Of a stretch of 64,000 nucleotides of DNA, positions 58,238 through 64,000 are shown piece after piece. The DNA is from RGIG3159 sp034927685. GTDB taxonomy: Bacteria > Bacillota > Clostridia > Oscillospirales > Oscillospiraceae. Numbering within the stretch: the stretch's first letter is position 1; every line of letters begins with the position of its first letter. The notes under the pieces are model-generated. The model was not told the origin of the DNA and searched no databases. It saw only the letters and a list, made by a program, of their open reading frames with translations. Made by a program: the position numbers and the translations under genes. The stretch is from contig JAYFPO010000014.1 in NCBI GenBank assembly GCA_034927685.1, positions 1 to 64,000 on the forward strand. The letters are read 5' to 3'.

Positions 58238-58271
58238 ATCAGGAAGCAGTGCGTGCTTTCTGGTTTTTTTT
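58238..58271 (+). terminator. Attenuator between the leader peptide and metN
   Basis: ATCAGGAAGCA (58238-58248) pairs with TGCTTTCTGGT (58254-58264), with two G-U pairs, around GTGCG. Eight T follow (58264-58271). GCACGCTTTGCT in the leader frame (58159-58170) can instead pair with AGCAGTGCGTGC (58245-58256) over 11 of 12 positions, which would break the terminator. Confidence 0.75.
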
Positions 58272-58295
58272 GTTGCCTTTTGAAGGAGTGCTATC

Positions 58296-59288
58296 ATGAT
58301 TGAGCTGCGGAATCTCAACAAGACCTTTCACACGAGCGCCGGGGACATCGTTGCGCTGAGCGACATCAGTCTGACCATCCGGGACGGCGAAATCTTCGGC
58401 ATCATCGGCCTCTCCGGCGCGGGAAAGAGCACGCTCGTGCGCTGCATCAACCTGCTGGAGCGCCCCACCGCCGGCGAGGTGCTGCTGGACGGCAAGAACC
58501 TGACGCTTCTCTCCCGGAAGGAGCTGCTGCAGACCAGGCGAACCATCGGCATGATTTTCCAGGGCTTCAACCTGCTGGAACAGCGGACCGTGCTCCGCAA
58601 TGTTTGCTTTCCGCTGGAGGTCGCCGGCACACCCAGGAACCAGACCCGGGAGCGAGCCGCAGAGCTTCTGGAGCTGGTTGGCCTCTCGGACCGAGCCTCC
58701 TCCTACCCTTCCCAGCTCTCCGGCGGGCAGAAGCAGCGGGTCGCCATTGCCCGCGCCCTGGCCACAAAGCCAAAATACCTGCTCTGCGACGAGGCCACTT
58801 CCGCATTGGACCCCAACACCACCCAGTCGATTCTGGAGCTGCTGAAGGAGATCAACCGGACGCTCGGTGTCACCATCGTCGTCATCACCCATGAAATGCG
58901 GGTCATCGATCAGATCTGCGACCGCGTCACCGTCATCGACCAGAGCCGCATCGCCGAGGAGGGCAAGGTCAGTGAAGTCTTTGCCAATCCGCAGTCGGAG
59001 ATCGCCCGGGAGCTGATCCTCCCCGGCCGCTCGTCGCCGGTGCTGGAGCTGTCCGGCGGCAAGCACATTCGAATCATCTTCGACGGTCTGTCCTCCGGTC
59101 GGCCGGTCATCGCCAATCTAGTGCTCGAGTGTCAGGCAACCGTCAACATTCTCTTCGCCGACACCAGAGATATCGAGGGCGTCTGTTATGGCCATATGAT
59201 TCTGGAACTGCCGGAGGAACCCCGGCAGGTAGAAAAGGTCCTGGCCTGGCTGAAGGGCAACGGGATCACGTACCGCGAGGAGGTTTGA
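58296..59288 (+). CDS. metN: Methionine ABC transporter ATP-binding protein
   Basis: MetN powers uptake of methionine and related compounds. The 330-residue ATPase has Walker A GLSGAGKSTL, signature LSGGQKQRVAIARAL, Walker B LLCDEATSALDP and the H-loop VITHEM. A C-terminal NIL domain (about 255-330) is the known allosteric methionine-binding domain. GAAGGAG precedes the ATG. It is followed by metI after 3 nt. Some MetN systems also carry cystine-like or modified methionine substrates. Confidence 0.95.
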   Translation: MIELRNLNKTFHTSAGDIVALSDISLTIRDGEIFGIIGLSGAGKSTLVRCINLLERPTAGEVLLDGKNLTLLSRKELLQTRRTIGMIFQGFNLLEQRTVLRNVCFPLEVAGTPRNQTRERAAELLELVGLSDRASSYPSQLSGGQKQRVAIARALATKPKYLLCDEATSALDPNTTQSILELLKEINRTLGVTIVVITHEMRVIDQICDRVTVIDQSRIAEEGKVSEVFANPQSEIARELILPGRSSPVLELSGGKHIRIIFDGLSSGRPVIANLVLECQATVNILFADTRDIEGVCYGHMILELPEEPRQVEKVLAWLKGNGITYREEV

Positions 59289-59291
59289 GCC

Positions 59292-59972
59292 ATGTTTTCC
59301 GAAATGTTTTATAAGCTCTGGAATGCGGGACTGATCCAGCTCGGCATCTGGGAGACCATCTATATGACGCTGATTTCCACCGCGGTCGCCTATGTGTTCG
59401 GCCTGCCTCTGGGCGTTCTGCTGAGCGTCTCCGATCAGGACGGGATCCATCCGATGCCGGTGCTCAACAAGGTCGTCGGCATCATTGTCAACGTATTCCG
59501 CAGCATCCCCTTTATCATCCTGATGGTCGCTATGCTCCCCGTTGCCAAGGTTGTCGTCGGTACCAGCCTCGGCAACAAGGCGATGATCGTCATGCTGATC
59601 ATCGCCGCCGCCCCCTATGTGGCGCGGATGGTGGAAAGCTCCCTGAAGGAAGTGGGCGCGGGCGTCATCGAGGCCGCGCAGGCCATGGGAACCCCATCCT
59701 TCCAGATCGTGACCAAGGTGCTGCTGCCGGAGGCAAAGCCCTCGCTCATCGTCGGCACGGTCATCTCCACGGTAACGATCCTAGGCTACTCCGCTATGGC
59801 CGGTACCATTGGCGGCACGGGCCTCGGCCAGGTCGCCATTACCTACGGCCACCAGCGCAGCAACGATGATATCATTTGGGTCTGCGTGGTTCTGGTCGTC
59901 ATCATTGTCCAGGTGATTCAGGAGTTCGGTATGCTTTTGGCGCATAAAACCGACAAGCGAATTCACAAGTAA
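59292..59972 (+). CDS. metI: Methionine ABC transporter permease
   Basis: The 226-residue permease has five predicted helices. The EAA loop MVESSLKEVGAGVIEAAQAMG contacts MetN, and GYSAMAGTIGGTGLGQVAI, quoted in part, is typical of MetI. GAGG before the start overlaps the metN end. A short frame with its own strong ribosome site follows before metQ. Confidence 0.94.
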   Translation: MFSEMFYKLWNAGLIQLGIWETIYMTLISTAVAYVFGLPLGVLLSVSDQDGIHPMPVLNKVVGIIVNVFRSIPFIILMVAMLPVAKVVVGTSLGNKAMIVMLIIAAAPYVARMVESSLKEVGAGVIEAAQAMGTPSFQIVTKVLLPEAKPSLIVGTVISTVTILGYSAMAGTIGGTGLGQVAITYGHQRSNDDIIWVCVVLVVIIVQVIQEFGMLLAHKTDKRIHK

Positions 59973-59982
59973 GGAGGCTGCC

Positions 59983-60087
59983 ATGAGTTTTGATCTTTCG
60001 ATGCTGGTGAAGGCAAATTTCCGGCGCAGGCGAATGTGTCTGGTTGAAAACGCTTCCTTCCCGCCGTCCAAATCACAAATTAACTGA
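59983..60087 (+). CDS. Possible 34-residue small protein between metI and metQ
   Basis: AAGGAGG (59971-59977) sits five bases before ATG 59983 of a 34-codon frame ending 18 bases before metQ. The peptide starts SFDLSMLVKANF, has a run of four Arg (RRRRM) and no membrane helix. It could be a real small protein, a translational coupler, or a remnant of a lost gene. I do not recognise it. Confidence 0.4.
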   Translation: MSFDLSMLVKANFRRRRMCLVENASFPPSKSQIN

Positions 60088-60105
60088 AAAAAAGGAGTTA
60101 TGATT

Positions 60106-60984
60106 ATGAAAAAGCTGATTTCTGCCCTGCTTACCCTCTCTCTGCTCTTCGCGCTGACCCTGACCGCCTGCGGCGATCAGGCCGCCAGCACCAATGCCGA
60201 GTCCGGCACCACCGCGGCGGCCACCGAGTCCGCCGCCTCCGACGACAAGACCATCGTCGTTGGCGCCAGCTCCACGCCGCACGCGGAGATTCTGGAGCAG
60301 GCCAAACAGACCCTGGCCGACGAGGGCTATACCCTGGAAATCAAGATCTATGACGACTATGTTCTGCCCAACACCGCCCTGGAGGACGGCGAGCTGGATG
60401 CCAACTACTTCCAGCATACCCCCTACCTGAACAGCTTCAACGAGGCAAACGGGACGCATCTGGTTGCCGCCGCCGCCATTCACTATGAGCCCTTCGGCAT
60501 CTATGGCAACGGTGTCACCGACCTGAAGACCCTGAAGGACGGTGCCACCATCATCATCCCCGCCGACGACAGCAATGAGACCCGCGCCCTGCTTCTGCTG
60601 CAGCAGGAGGGCCTGATCACGCTGCCCGCCGACACCTCCGCAGAGAAGGGCGTTACGACCCTGGACATTACAGACGACGGCGGTTATGACATTCAGGCCG
60701 TACAGGCGGATACCGTGGCCGCACAGCTCAAAAACAGCAATGAGGGCACCATTGCCGTCATCAACGGCAACTATGCGCTCGCCGCCGGCCTGAAAGTCTC
60801 CGACGCGCTTGCGCTTGAGGATGCCTCCGGCGACGCCGCGCAGACCTACGCCAACATTGTGGCCGTCCGCGAGGGCGAGGAAAACAGTGCAAAGACCCAG
60901 GCGCTCATCAAGGCACTGGAGACCAGTGCCGTCAAGGAATTCATCGAAAAGACCTACAACGGCGCAGTCGTCGCCATTTTCTGA
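60106..60984 (+). CDS. metQ: Methionine-binding lipoprotein MetQ
   Basis: MetQ is the extracellular binding protein of the transporter. The 292-residue protein has a lipoprotein signal ending LTLTACG and the NlpA-family domain: VGASSTPHAEILEQ, GYTLEIKIYDDYVLPN, LDANYFQHTPYL and the conserved NGNYAL. The ATG at 60106 is eight bases after AAAGGAG; the ATG at 60100 is too close. It ends 10 bases before a long terminator stem. Confidence 0.94.
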   Translation: MKKLISALLTLSLLFALTLTACGDQAASTNAESGTTAAATESAASDDKTIVVGASSTPHAEILEQAKQTLADEGYTLEIKIYDDYVLPNTALEDGELDANYFQHTPYLNSFNEANGTHLVAAAAIHYEPFGIYGNGVTDLKTLKDGATIIIPADDSNETRALLLLQQEGLITLPADTSAEKGVTTLDITDDGGYDIQAVQADTVAAQLKNSNEGTIAVINGNYALAAGLKVSDALALEDASGDAAQTYANIVAVREGEENSAKTQALIKALETSAVKEFIEKTYNGAVVAIF

Positions 60985-60993
60985 TTTTCTTGC

Positions 60994-61036
60994 AAAGAGG
61001 ACCTGTTGCAAACGGTTTGCAACAGGTCCTCTTTTT
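60994..61036 (+). terminator. Terminator of metNIQ
   Basis: A perfect 19-bp stem (60994-61012 with 61016-61034) with a 3-nt loop is followed by a T tract to 61036. The core is CTGTTGCAAA. Confidence 0.93.
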
Positions 61037-61111
61037 ATATGCCTGCTGAACTGGTCTGTTTTCCGCTTCAGCCGGCGTTTATGGAACAATCCCTTTGTCC
61101 CGGGTACAAAA

Positions 61112-62167
61112 TCACAGCACGACGACCGGCTTGATGAGGTTTCTTGGCTTATCCTTCATCAGCATCAGTGCCTCTTCCATGTGCTCGAATCCCTGGAAGC
61201 GGTGAGTAATCAGCTTGGAGGGGTCCAGACGGCCGGCCTCGATCATGCCGGCCAGCTTCTCCATGCGGAGCCTTCCGCCGGGCATCAGGCCGCCCGAGAT
61301 GGTCTTGTGTCCCATGCCGCAGCCCCACTCGACCCGCGGAATCTTCACATAGTCGCCTTCGCCCAGATAGTTGACGTTGCCGACCCGTCCGCCTGGCTTC
61401 AGCATGGTGATCGCCTGAATCATGGTGTCGTTGTCGCCGCCCGCAATGACAACCCGGTCAACGCCCTTACCGTGCGTTTTTTCCATGACCTGCGCGACAA
61501 TATCGCCCTCACGGTAGTTGATGATCTCCGTCGCGCCGTACTCTTTGGCAACGCGGGCGCAGTCCGGACGGGAACCGACCGCATAGATGTTGGCCGCCCC
61601 GCGCAGGGCCGCGCCAGCCACGGACATGAGGCCTACGGGGCCGATGCCAATGACGCAGACGTTGTCGCCGAACTGCACGTCCGCCAGCTCCACGCCGTGG
61701 AAGCCTGTGGGGACCATATCCGCCAGCATGACGGCGGTTGCAGGCTCGATGGAGTCCGGCAGGTGCGCCAGGTTGCCGTCGGCCTCGTTGACATGGAAAA
61801 ATTCCGCGAAGACGCCGTCCTTGAAATTGGAGAACTTCCAGCCGGCCAGCATTCCGCCGGAGTGCATGGCGTAACCCGCCTGCGATTCCAACTTGCTCCA
61901 GTCCGGCGTGATGGCGGGCACGATGACCCGGTCGCCCGGCTTGAACTCTTGGACCAGCGAGCCGACCTCAACGACCTCGCCGACCGCCTCGTGGCCGAGG
62001 ATCATGTTATGCCGGTCACCCAGCGCGCCGGCCCAGACCGTGTGCACGTCCGAAGAGCAGGGCGCCACGGCGATGGGACGGACTATGGCGTCCAGCGGGC
62101 CGCACTGCGGCTCCTCCTTCTCGATCCAGCCCGTCTTCCCAATCGAAAGCATTGCGAAACCTTTCAT
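61112..62167 (-). CDS. adh: Zinc-dependent secondary alcohol (isopropanol-type) dehydrogenase
   Basis: The 351-residue medium-chain dehydrogenase closely resembles the clostridial NADP-dependent isopropanol dehydrogenase. It has MKGFAMLSIGKTGWIEKE, the zinc ligands in SPCSSDVH-type and GHEAVGE motifs, RVIVPAITPDW, and KFSNFKDGVFAEFFHVN. The Rossmann loop is GIGPVGLMSVAGA and VGSRPDC follows at the position expected for NADP selectivity. The family acts on short secondary alcohols and ketones. It is monocistronic with its own promoter. Confidence 0.92.
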   Translation of the reverse strand: MKGFAMLSIGKTGWIEKEEPQCGPLDAIVRPIAVAPCSSDVHTVWAGALGDRHNMILGHEAVGEVVEVGSLVQEFKPGDRVIVPAITPDWSKLESQAGYAMHSGGMLAGWKFSNFKDGVFAEFFHVNEADGNLAHLPDSIEPATAVMLADMVPTGFHGVELADVQFGDNVCVIGIGPVGLMSVAGAALRGAANIYAVGSRPDCARVAKEYGATEIINYREGDIVAQVMEKTHGKGVDRVVIAGGDNDTMIQAITMLKPGGRVGNVNYLGEGDYVKIPRVEWGCGMGHKTISGGLMPGGRLRMEKLAGMIEAGRLDPSKLITHRFQGFEHMEEALMLMKDKPRNLIKPVVVL

Positions 62168-62224
62168 AGCTGTTACCTCCTTAAAATTTTGTTGGTATTA
62201 TTTTATCAATATCTTCCTATCGAT

Positions 62225-62253
62225 ATAATAATCCCGATATGATATTTTGTCAA
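62225..62253 (-). promoter_or_regulatory. Promoter of adh with ATATCxATA repeats
   Basis: On the minus strand TTGACA (62253-62248) and TATTAT (62230-62225) are 17 bp apart. Three direct copies related to ATATC(A/G)ATA lie between about 62205 and 62245 and may bind a regulator. Confidence 0.7.
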
Positions 62254-62292
62254 TCCTATTCTATCAAAGATTTCAAGAATTATTCGCAGAAT

Positions 62293-63297
62293 TTATTCCG
62301 GGTCCGGCTCGACATTTTCCAGGAACAGATCATCGTCCAGCGTCAGGCGACCGTCGCGGTCCAGAATGCCGAAGCGACAAAGTTTGGCAATGGCGAGCAG
62401 CTTGTCTCCGTCGACGCCGATCAGATTGTCCACTTTGTCCAGCAGCCGCTGCGCTTCCAGGTGAAACGTGGAGATGGTGATAAAGACGCCGCGGGTGCCG
62501 TGCTCGGCGCAGACCGCGCCGTAGAATTCCCGTATGTCCTTGGGTGCGATGACCACAGAGCGGTTTTTCATCTGCAGCAGCGTTTTTTCCCGGAAACCCA
62601 ACCAGTCCGTCGTCTCTATCACGCCGTCCAGTCCGCCGTCGTCGGAGCCGCCGGTGACGGCGGCGCGGGTCACGGTATTGCCGCACTGGCGATAGTATTC
62701 CGCCAGCAGACGCACGGCGTAGGCCTCGAACCACTCGCCCCCGCGCACATGGATGGCGCTGAGAAAGCAATTCTTTAAATCCCCGCCGTTCCGGGCCTCC
62801 AGCAGCCAGTTGCCAAGCTCGGTGTTTGGGTAGTGGGAAGCCGGGCGCAGCAGATAGCCATCCGGGACCTCCAGAATTCTCTTTTCCCGCAGCAGCCGGG
62901 CGATGGCCTGTCCCACCTCCGGGTGGACATCCGGCCCCTGCATCGTCCGGTCCGCCTCGGCAAAGAGCTGCGCTTTTTGCCATGTTTCCCCGCCAGCCAG
63001 ACAGCGGAGCACAAGCCTTTCCGTCTCCTCCTGCCGCCGCAGCGCCGCGATTCCGCGCTGCACCGTCAGCCTGCCGGACTCCGTCTCCCCGATGTCCCCG
63101 TTTTCAATCAGAGCGGTCAGAATGGCGCCGATGCGGCTTTTTTCCCGGATCACCGGGCTGCTCACGCTGTGGTCCCGGAGCTCCTCCGCGCGGAAATCGA
63201 GCTGGTCCACGCAGGCCTCGATCAGCTGTTTGCGCCGCAGGCCGGGACGTTTCGCCGCCAGTTCCAGCAGCATCGCCTTCAGCTTCTGTTCCTCCAT
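62293..63297 (-). CDS. Mrr-like restriction endonuclease-fold protein
   Basis: The 334-residue protein has an N-terminal winged-helix-rich half (about 1-150). A C-terminal Mrr_cat nuclease domain (about 185-300) has the PD-(D/E)xK-like pattern GEWFEAYAVRLLAEY, GGSDDGGLDGVIE and LLQMKNR, with Asp and Gln-x-Lys in order. Mrr proteins cut methylated DNA (type IV restriction). No methyltransferase is adjacent. GGAGGG precedes the ATG and a TATAAT lies at 63324-63329 on the minus strand. Defence is the likely role but substrate is unknown. Confidence 0.82.
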   Translation of the reverse strand: MEEQKLKAMLLELAAKRPGLRRKQLIEACVDQLDFRAEELRDHSVSSPVIREKSRIGAILTALIENGDIGETESGRLTVQRGIAALRRQEETERLVLRCLAGGETWQKAQLFAEADRTMQGPDVHPEVGQAIARLLREKRILEVPDGYLLRPASHYPNTELGNWLLEARNGGDLKNCFLSAIHVRGGEWFEAYAVRLLAEYYRQCGNTVTRAAVTGGSDDGGLDGVIETTDWLGFREKTLLQMKNRSVVIAPKDIREFYGAVCAEHGTRGVFITISTFHLEAQRLLDKVDNLIGVDGDKLLAIAKLCRFGILDRDGRLTLDDDLFLENVEPDPE

Positions 63298-63373
63298 GGT
63301 CGTGCCCTCCGTCTTTTTTGTCTATTATAGCGCACTTTCCGCGGCCGCGCTACCAGATCCGGCCTCCGGACGT

Positions 63374-63437
63374 AAAAAAAGCCCCGCTCGATGAGCGGGA
63401 CCAAATTTACTATAGCACCGTAATTGCGTCCCCGCAA
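63374..63437 (-). other. Promoter placed directly in front of a terminator
   Basis: On the minus strand TTGCGG (63437-63432), 17 bp and TATAGT (63414-63409) form a promoter. About seven bases later comes a 7-bp stem CCCGCTC/GAGCGGG (63399-63383) and seven T (63380-63374). Transcription would yield an RNA of only about 30 nt. Confidence 0.5.
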
Positions 63438-63522
63438 GTATTTTTTCTTTTGCCGAGAGAATTTCGTTTATGTTCACATATTTCAGGAAAAAACGCAAAA
63501 AATCTTAGTTGCAAATTGCGAA

Positions 63523-63551
63523 TTGACGGGAAACGATGGTTGCGGTAGAAT
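63523..63551 (+). promoter_or_regulatory. asnB promoter
   Basis: TTGACG (63523-63528) and TAGAAT (63546-63551) are 17 bp apart, just upstream of the T-box leader. Confidence 0.8.
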
Positions 63552-63579
63552 TGGTCCATATTTTTTAATATTGTGAAAC

Positions 63580-63862
63580 GCGAAGATGGAGACAAGTACC
63601 GCAGAGGTTCGGCCTCAGCGAGCCGGGGATGGTGGAAGCCCGACGCTGGAAGTTGCGCGAATAACACTCCGGAGCAGCGACCCGAACGGGAAACCAAGTA
63701 GGGGAGACGCGATGTGCGGCGTTAAAGCACACGGGTTTATCAGAACTCAGAAAAGGGACTGCCTCCGGCAGTAAATTAGGTGGCACCGCGGATTTGCAGC
63801 AATTCGTCCTAAAAATTCAATTTGGGAAGATTGCTGCGCATTAAATTCGGAGGTGTTTTTTC
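63580..63862 (+). promoter_or_regulatory. Asparagine-specific T-box riboswitch
   Basis: Stem I base GGAG pairs with CTCC, AGTA lies in the 5' specifier loop and GAAT-AAC-A in the 3' side, giving specifier AAC (Asn). The T-box core TGGCACCGCGG is at about 63781-63791. The antiterminator pairs TTAGG with CCTAA and GCG with CGT. The competing terminator stem includes GCAGCAAT/ATTGCTGC and CACC/GGTG. It is followed by six T (63856-63861) just before the ATG. Confidence 0.92.
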
Positions 63863-64000
63863 ATGTGTTCAATTCTCGGCTTTACCTCGGACCAGTTGAC
63901 GGCGGAGACAATCCGCCCCTGGTTTGACCGCACCCTGTCCCGCGGCCCGGACTGCTCGCGCATCGAAAAGGCCGGCCGTGGCTGCCTTGGCTTTCACCGG
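63863..64000 (+). CDS. asnB: Asparagine synthase (glutamine-hydrolysing), 5' part
   Basis: The first 46 codons are present and the frame is open to the window edge. The start Met-Cys-Ser-Ile exposes Cys2 as the glutaminase nucleophile, and RTLSRGPDCSR and GCLGFHR match the N-terminal Ntn domain of AsnB. GGAGGTG precedes the ATG and lies inside the T-box terminator. Control by an Asn T-box agrees with the function. Confidence 0.88.
   Translation, partial: MCSILGFTSDQLTAETIRPWFDRTLSRGPDCSRIEKAGRGCLGFHR

Overview
The window is a gene-dense, GC-rich piece of chromosome from an anaerobic, probably spore-forming member of the Clostridia (Bacillota), most like the Oscillospiraceae group. The evidence is SpoIIE, two tRNA-sensing T-box leaders, strong GGAGG ribosome sites, the rimP-nusA-rnpM-ylxQ-infB order, CO dehydrogenase with acetyl-CoA synthase, and a 2-oxoacid:ferredoxin oxidoreductase. 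No rRNA or tRNA gene, CRISPR array, prophage or insertion sequence was found.

Layout. Positions 1-1.8 kb hold two small membrane proteins. Positions 1.8-9.8 kb are the translation/RNA operon rimP-nusA-rnpM-ylxQ-infB-rbfA-nrnA-truB-ribF. Positions 9.8-20 kb carry a membrane-anchored MerR regulator with a YbjQ protein, gapA, alr, a GntR-controlled ABC exporter, lysA, a YgjP-type metalloprotease and a DegV protein. Positions 20.2-26.2 kb are secA, pgeF, a lone substrate-binding lipoprotein and a Gx transporter. Positions 26.3-31.2 kb are the minus-strand cooS-cooC-acsB operon. Positions 31.5-34.3 kb hold a DUF2148 protein, an aminotransferase and a ZIP transporter. Positions 34.5-43.4 kb are a seven-gene minus-strand operon: acyl-CoA ligase, Na+/solute symporter, iorA, iorB, paaK, ACT protein and aminotransferase. 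Positions 43.4-49.9 kb hold a CYTH protein, spoIIE, pnp and rpsO. Positions 49.9-55.2 kb are dusB-deoD-deoB-cdd-glpK-ogt. Positions 55.3-57.6 kb hold a repeat-bearing lipoprotein and an MFS transporter. Positions 58.0-61.0 kb are metN-metI-metQ. The right end has an isopropanol-type dehydrogenase, an orphan Mrr-like nuclease and the start of asnB.

The most notable finding is that the arylacetate/arylpyruvate operon at 34.5-43.4 kb sits behind a complete T-box riboswitch. Its specifier reads UAC (Tyr), with UUC (Phe) as an alternative. T-boxes switch genes on when the cognate tRNA is uncharged. That suggests the operon makes aromatic amino acids from environmental arylacetates: uptake, CoA activation, reductive carboxylation by IOR, then transamination. 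It would then not be a fermentation route. Second, metNIQ is preceded by a consensus promoter, a 38-residue leader peptide with six Met and six Cys codons, and an intrinsic terminator. The Cys-coding part of the leader can pair with that terminator, which is the layout of a Met/Cys attenuation switch.

Other regulatory RNA candidates are a three-way-junction leader directly before infB, an Asn T-box whose terminator arm includes the asnB ribosome site, hairpins or repeats before pnp and rpsO, a 160-nt fold-back element near 47 kb, and a family of intergenic hairpins sharing a TGCAA/TTGCA core. Several genes (infB, secA, cooS and an ABC ATPase) appear to start with TTG.
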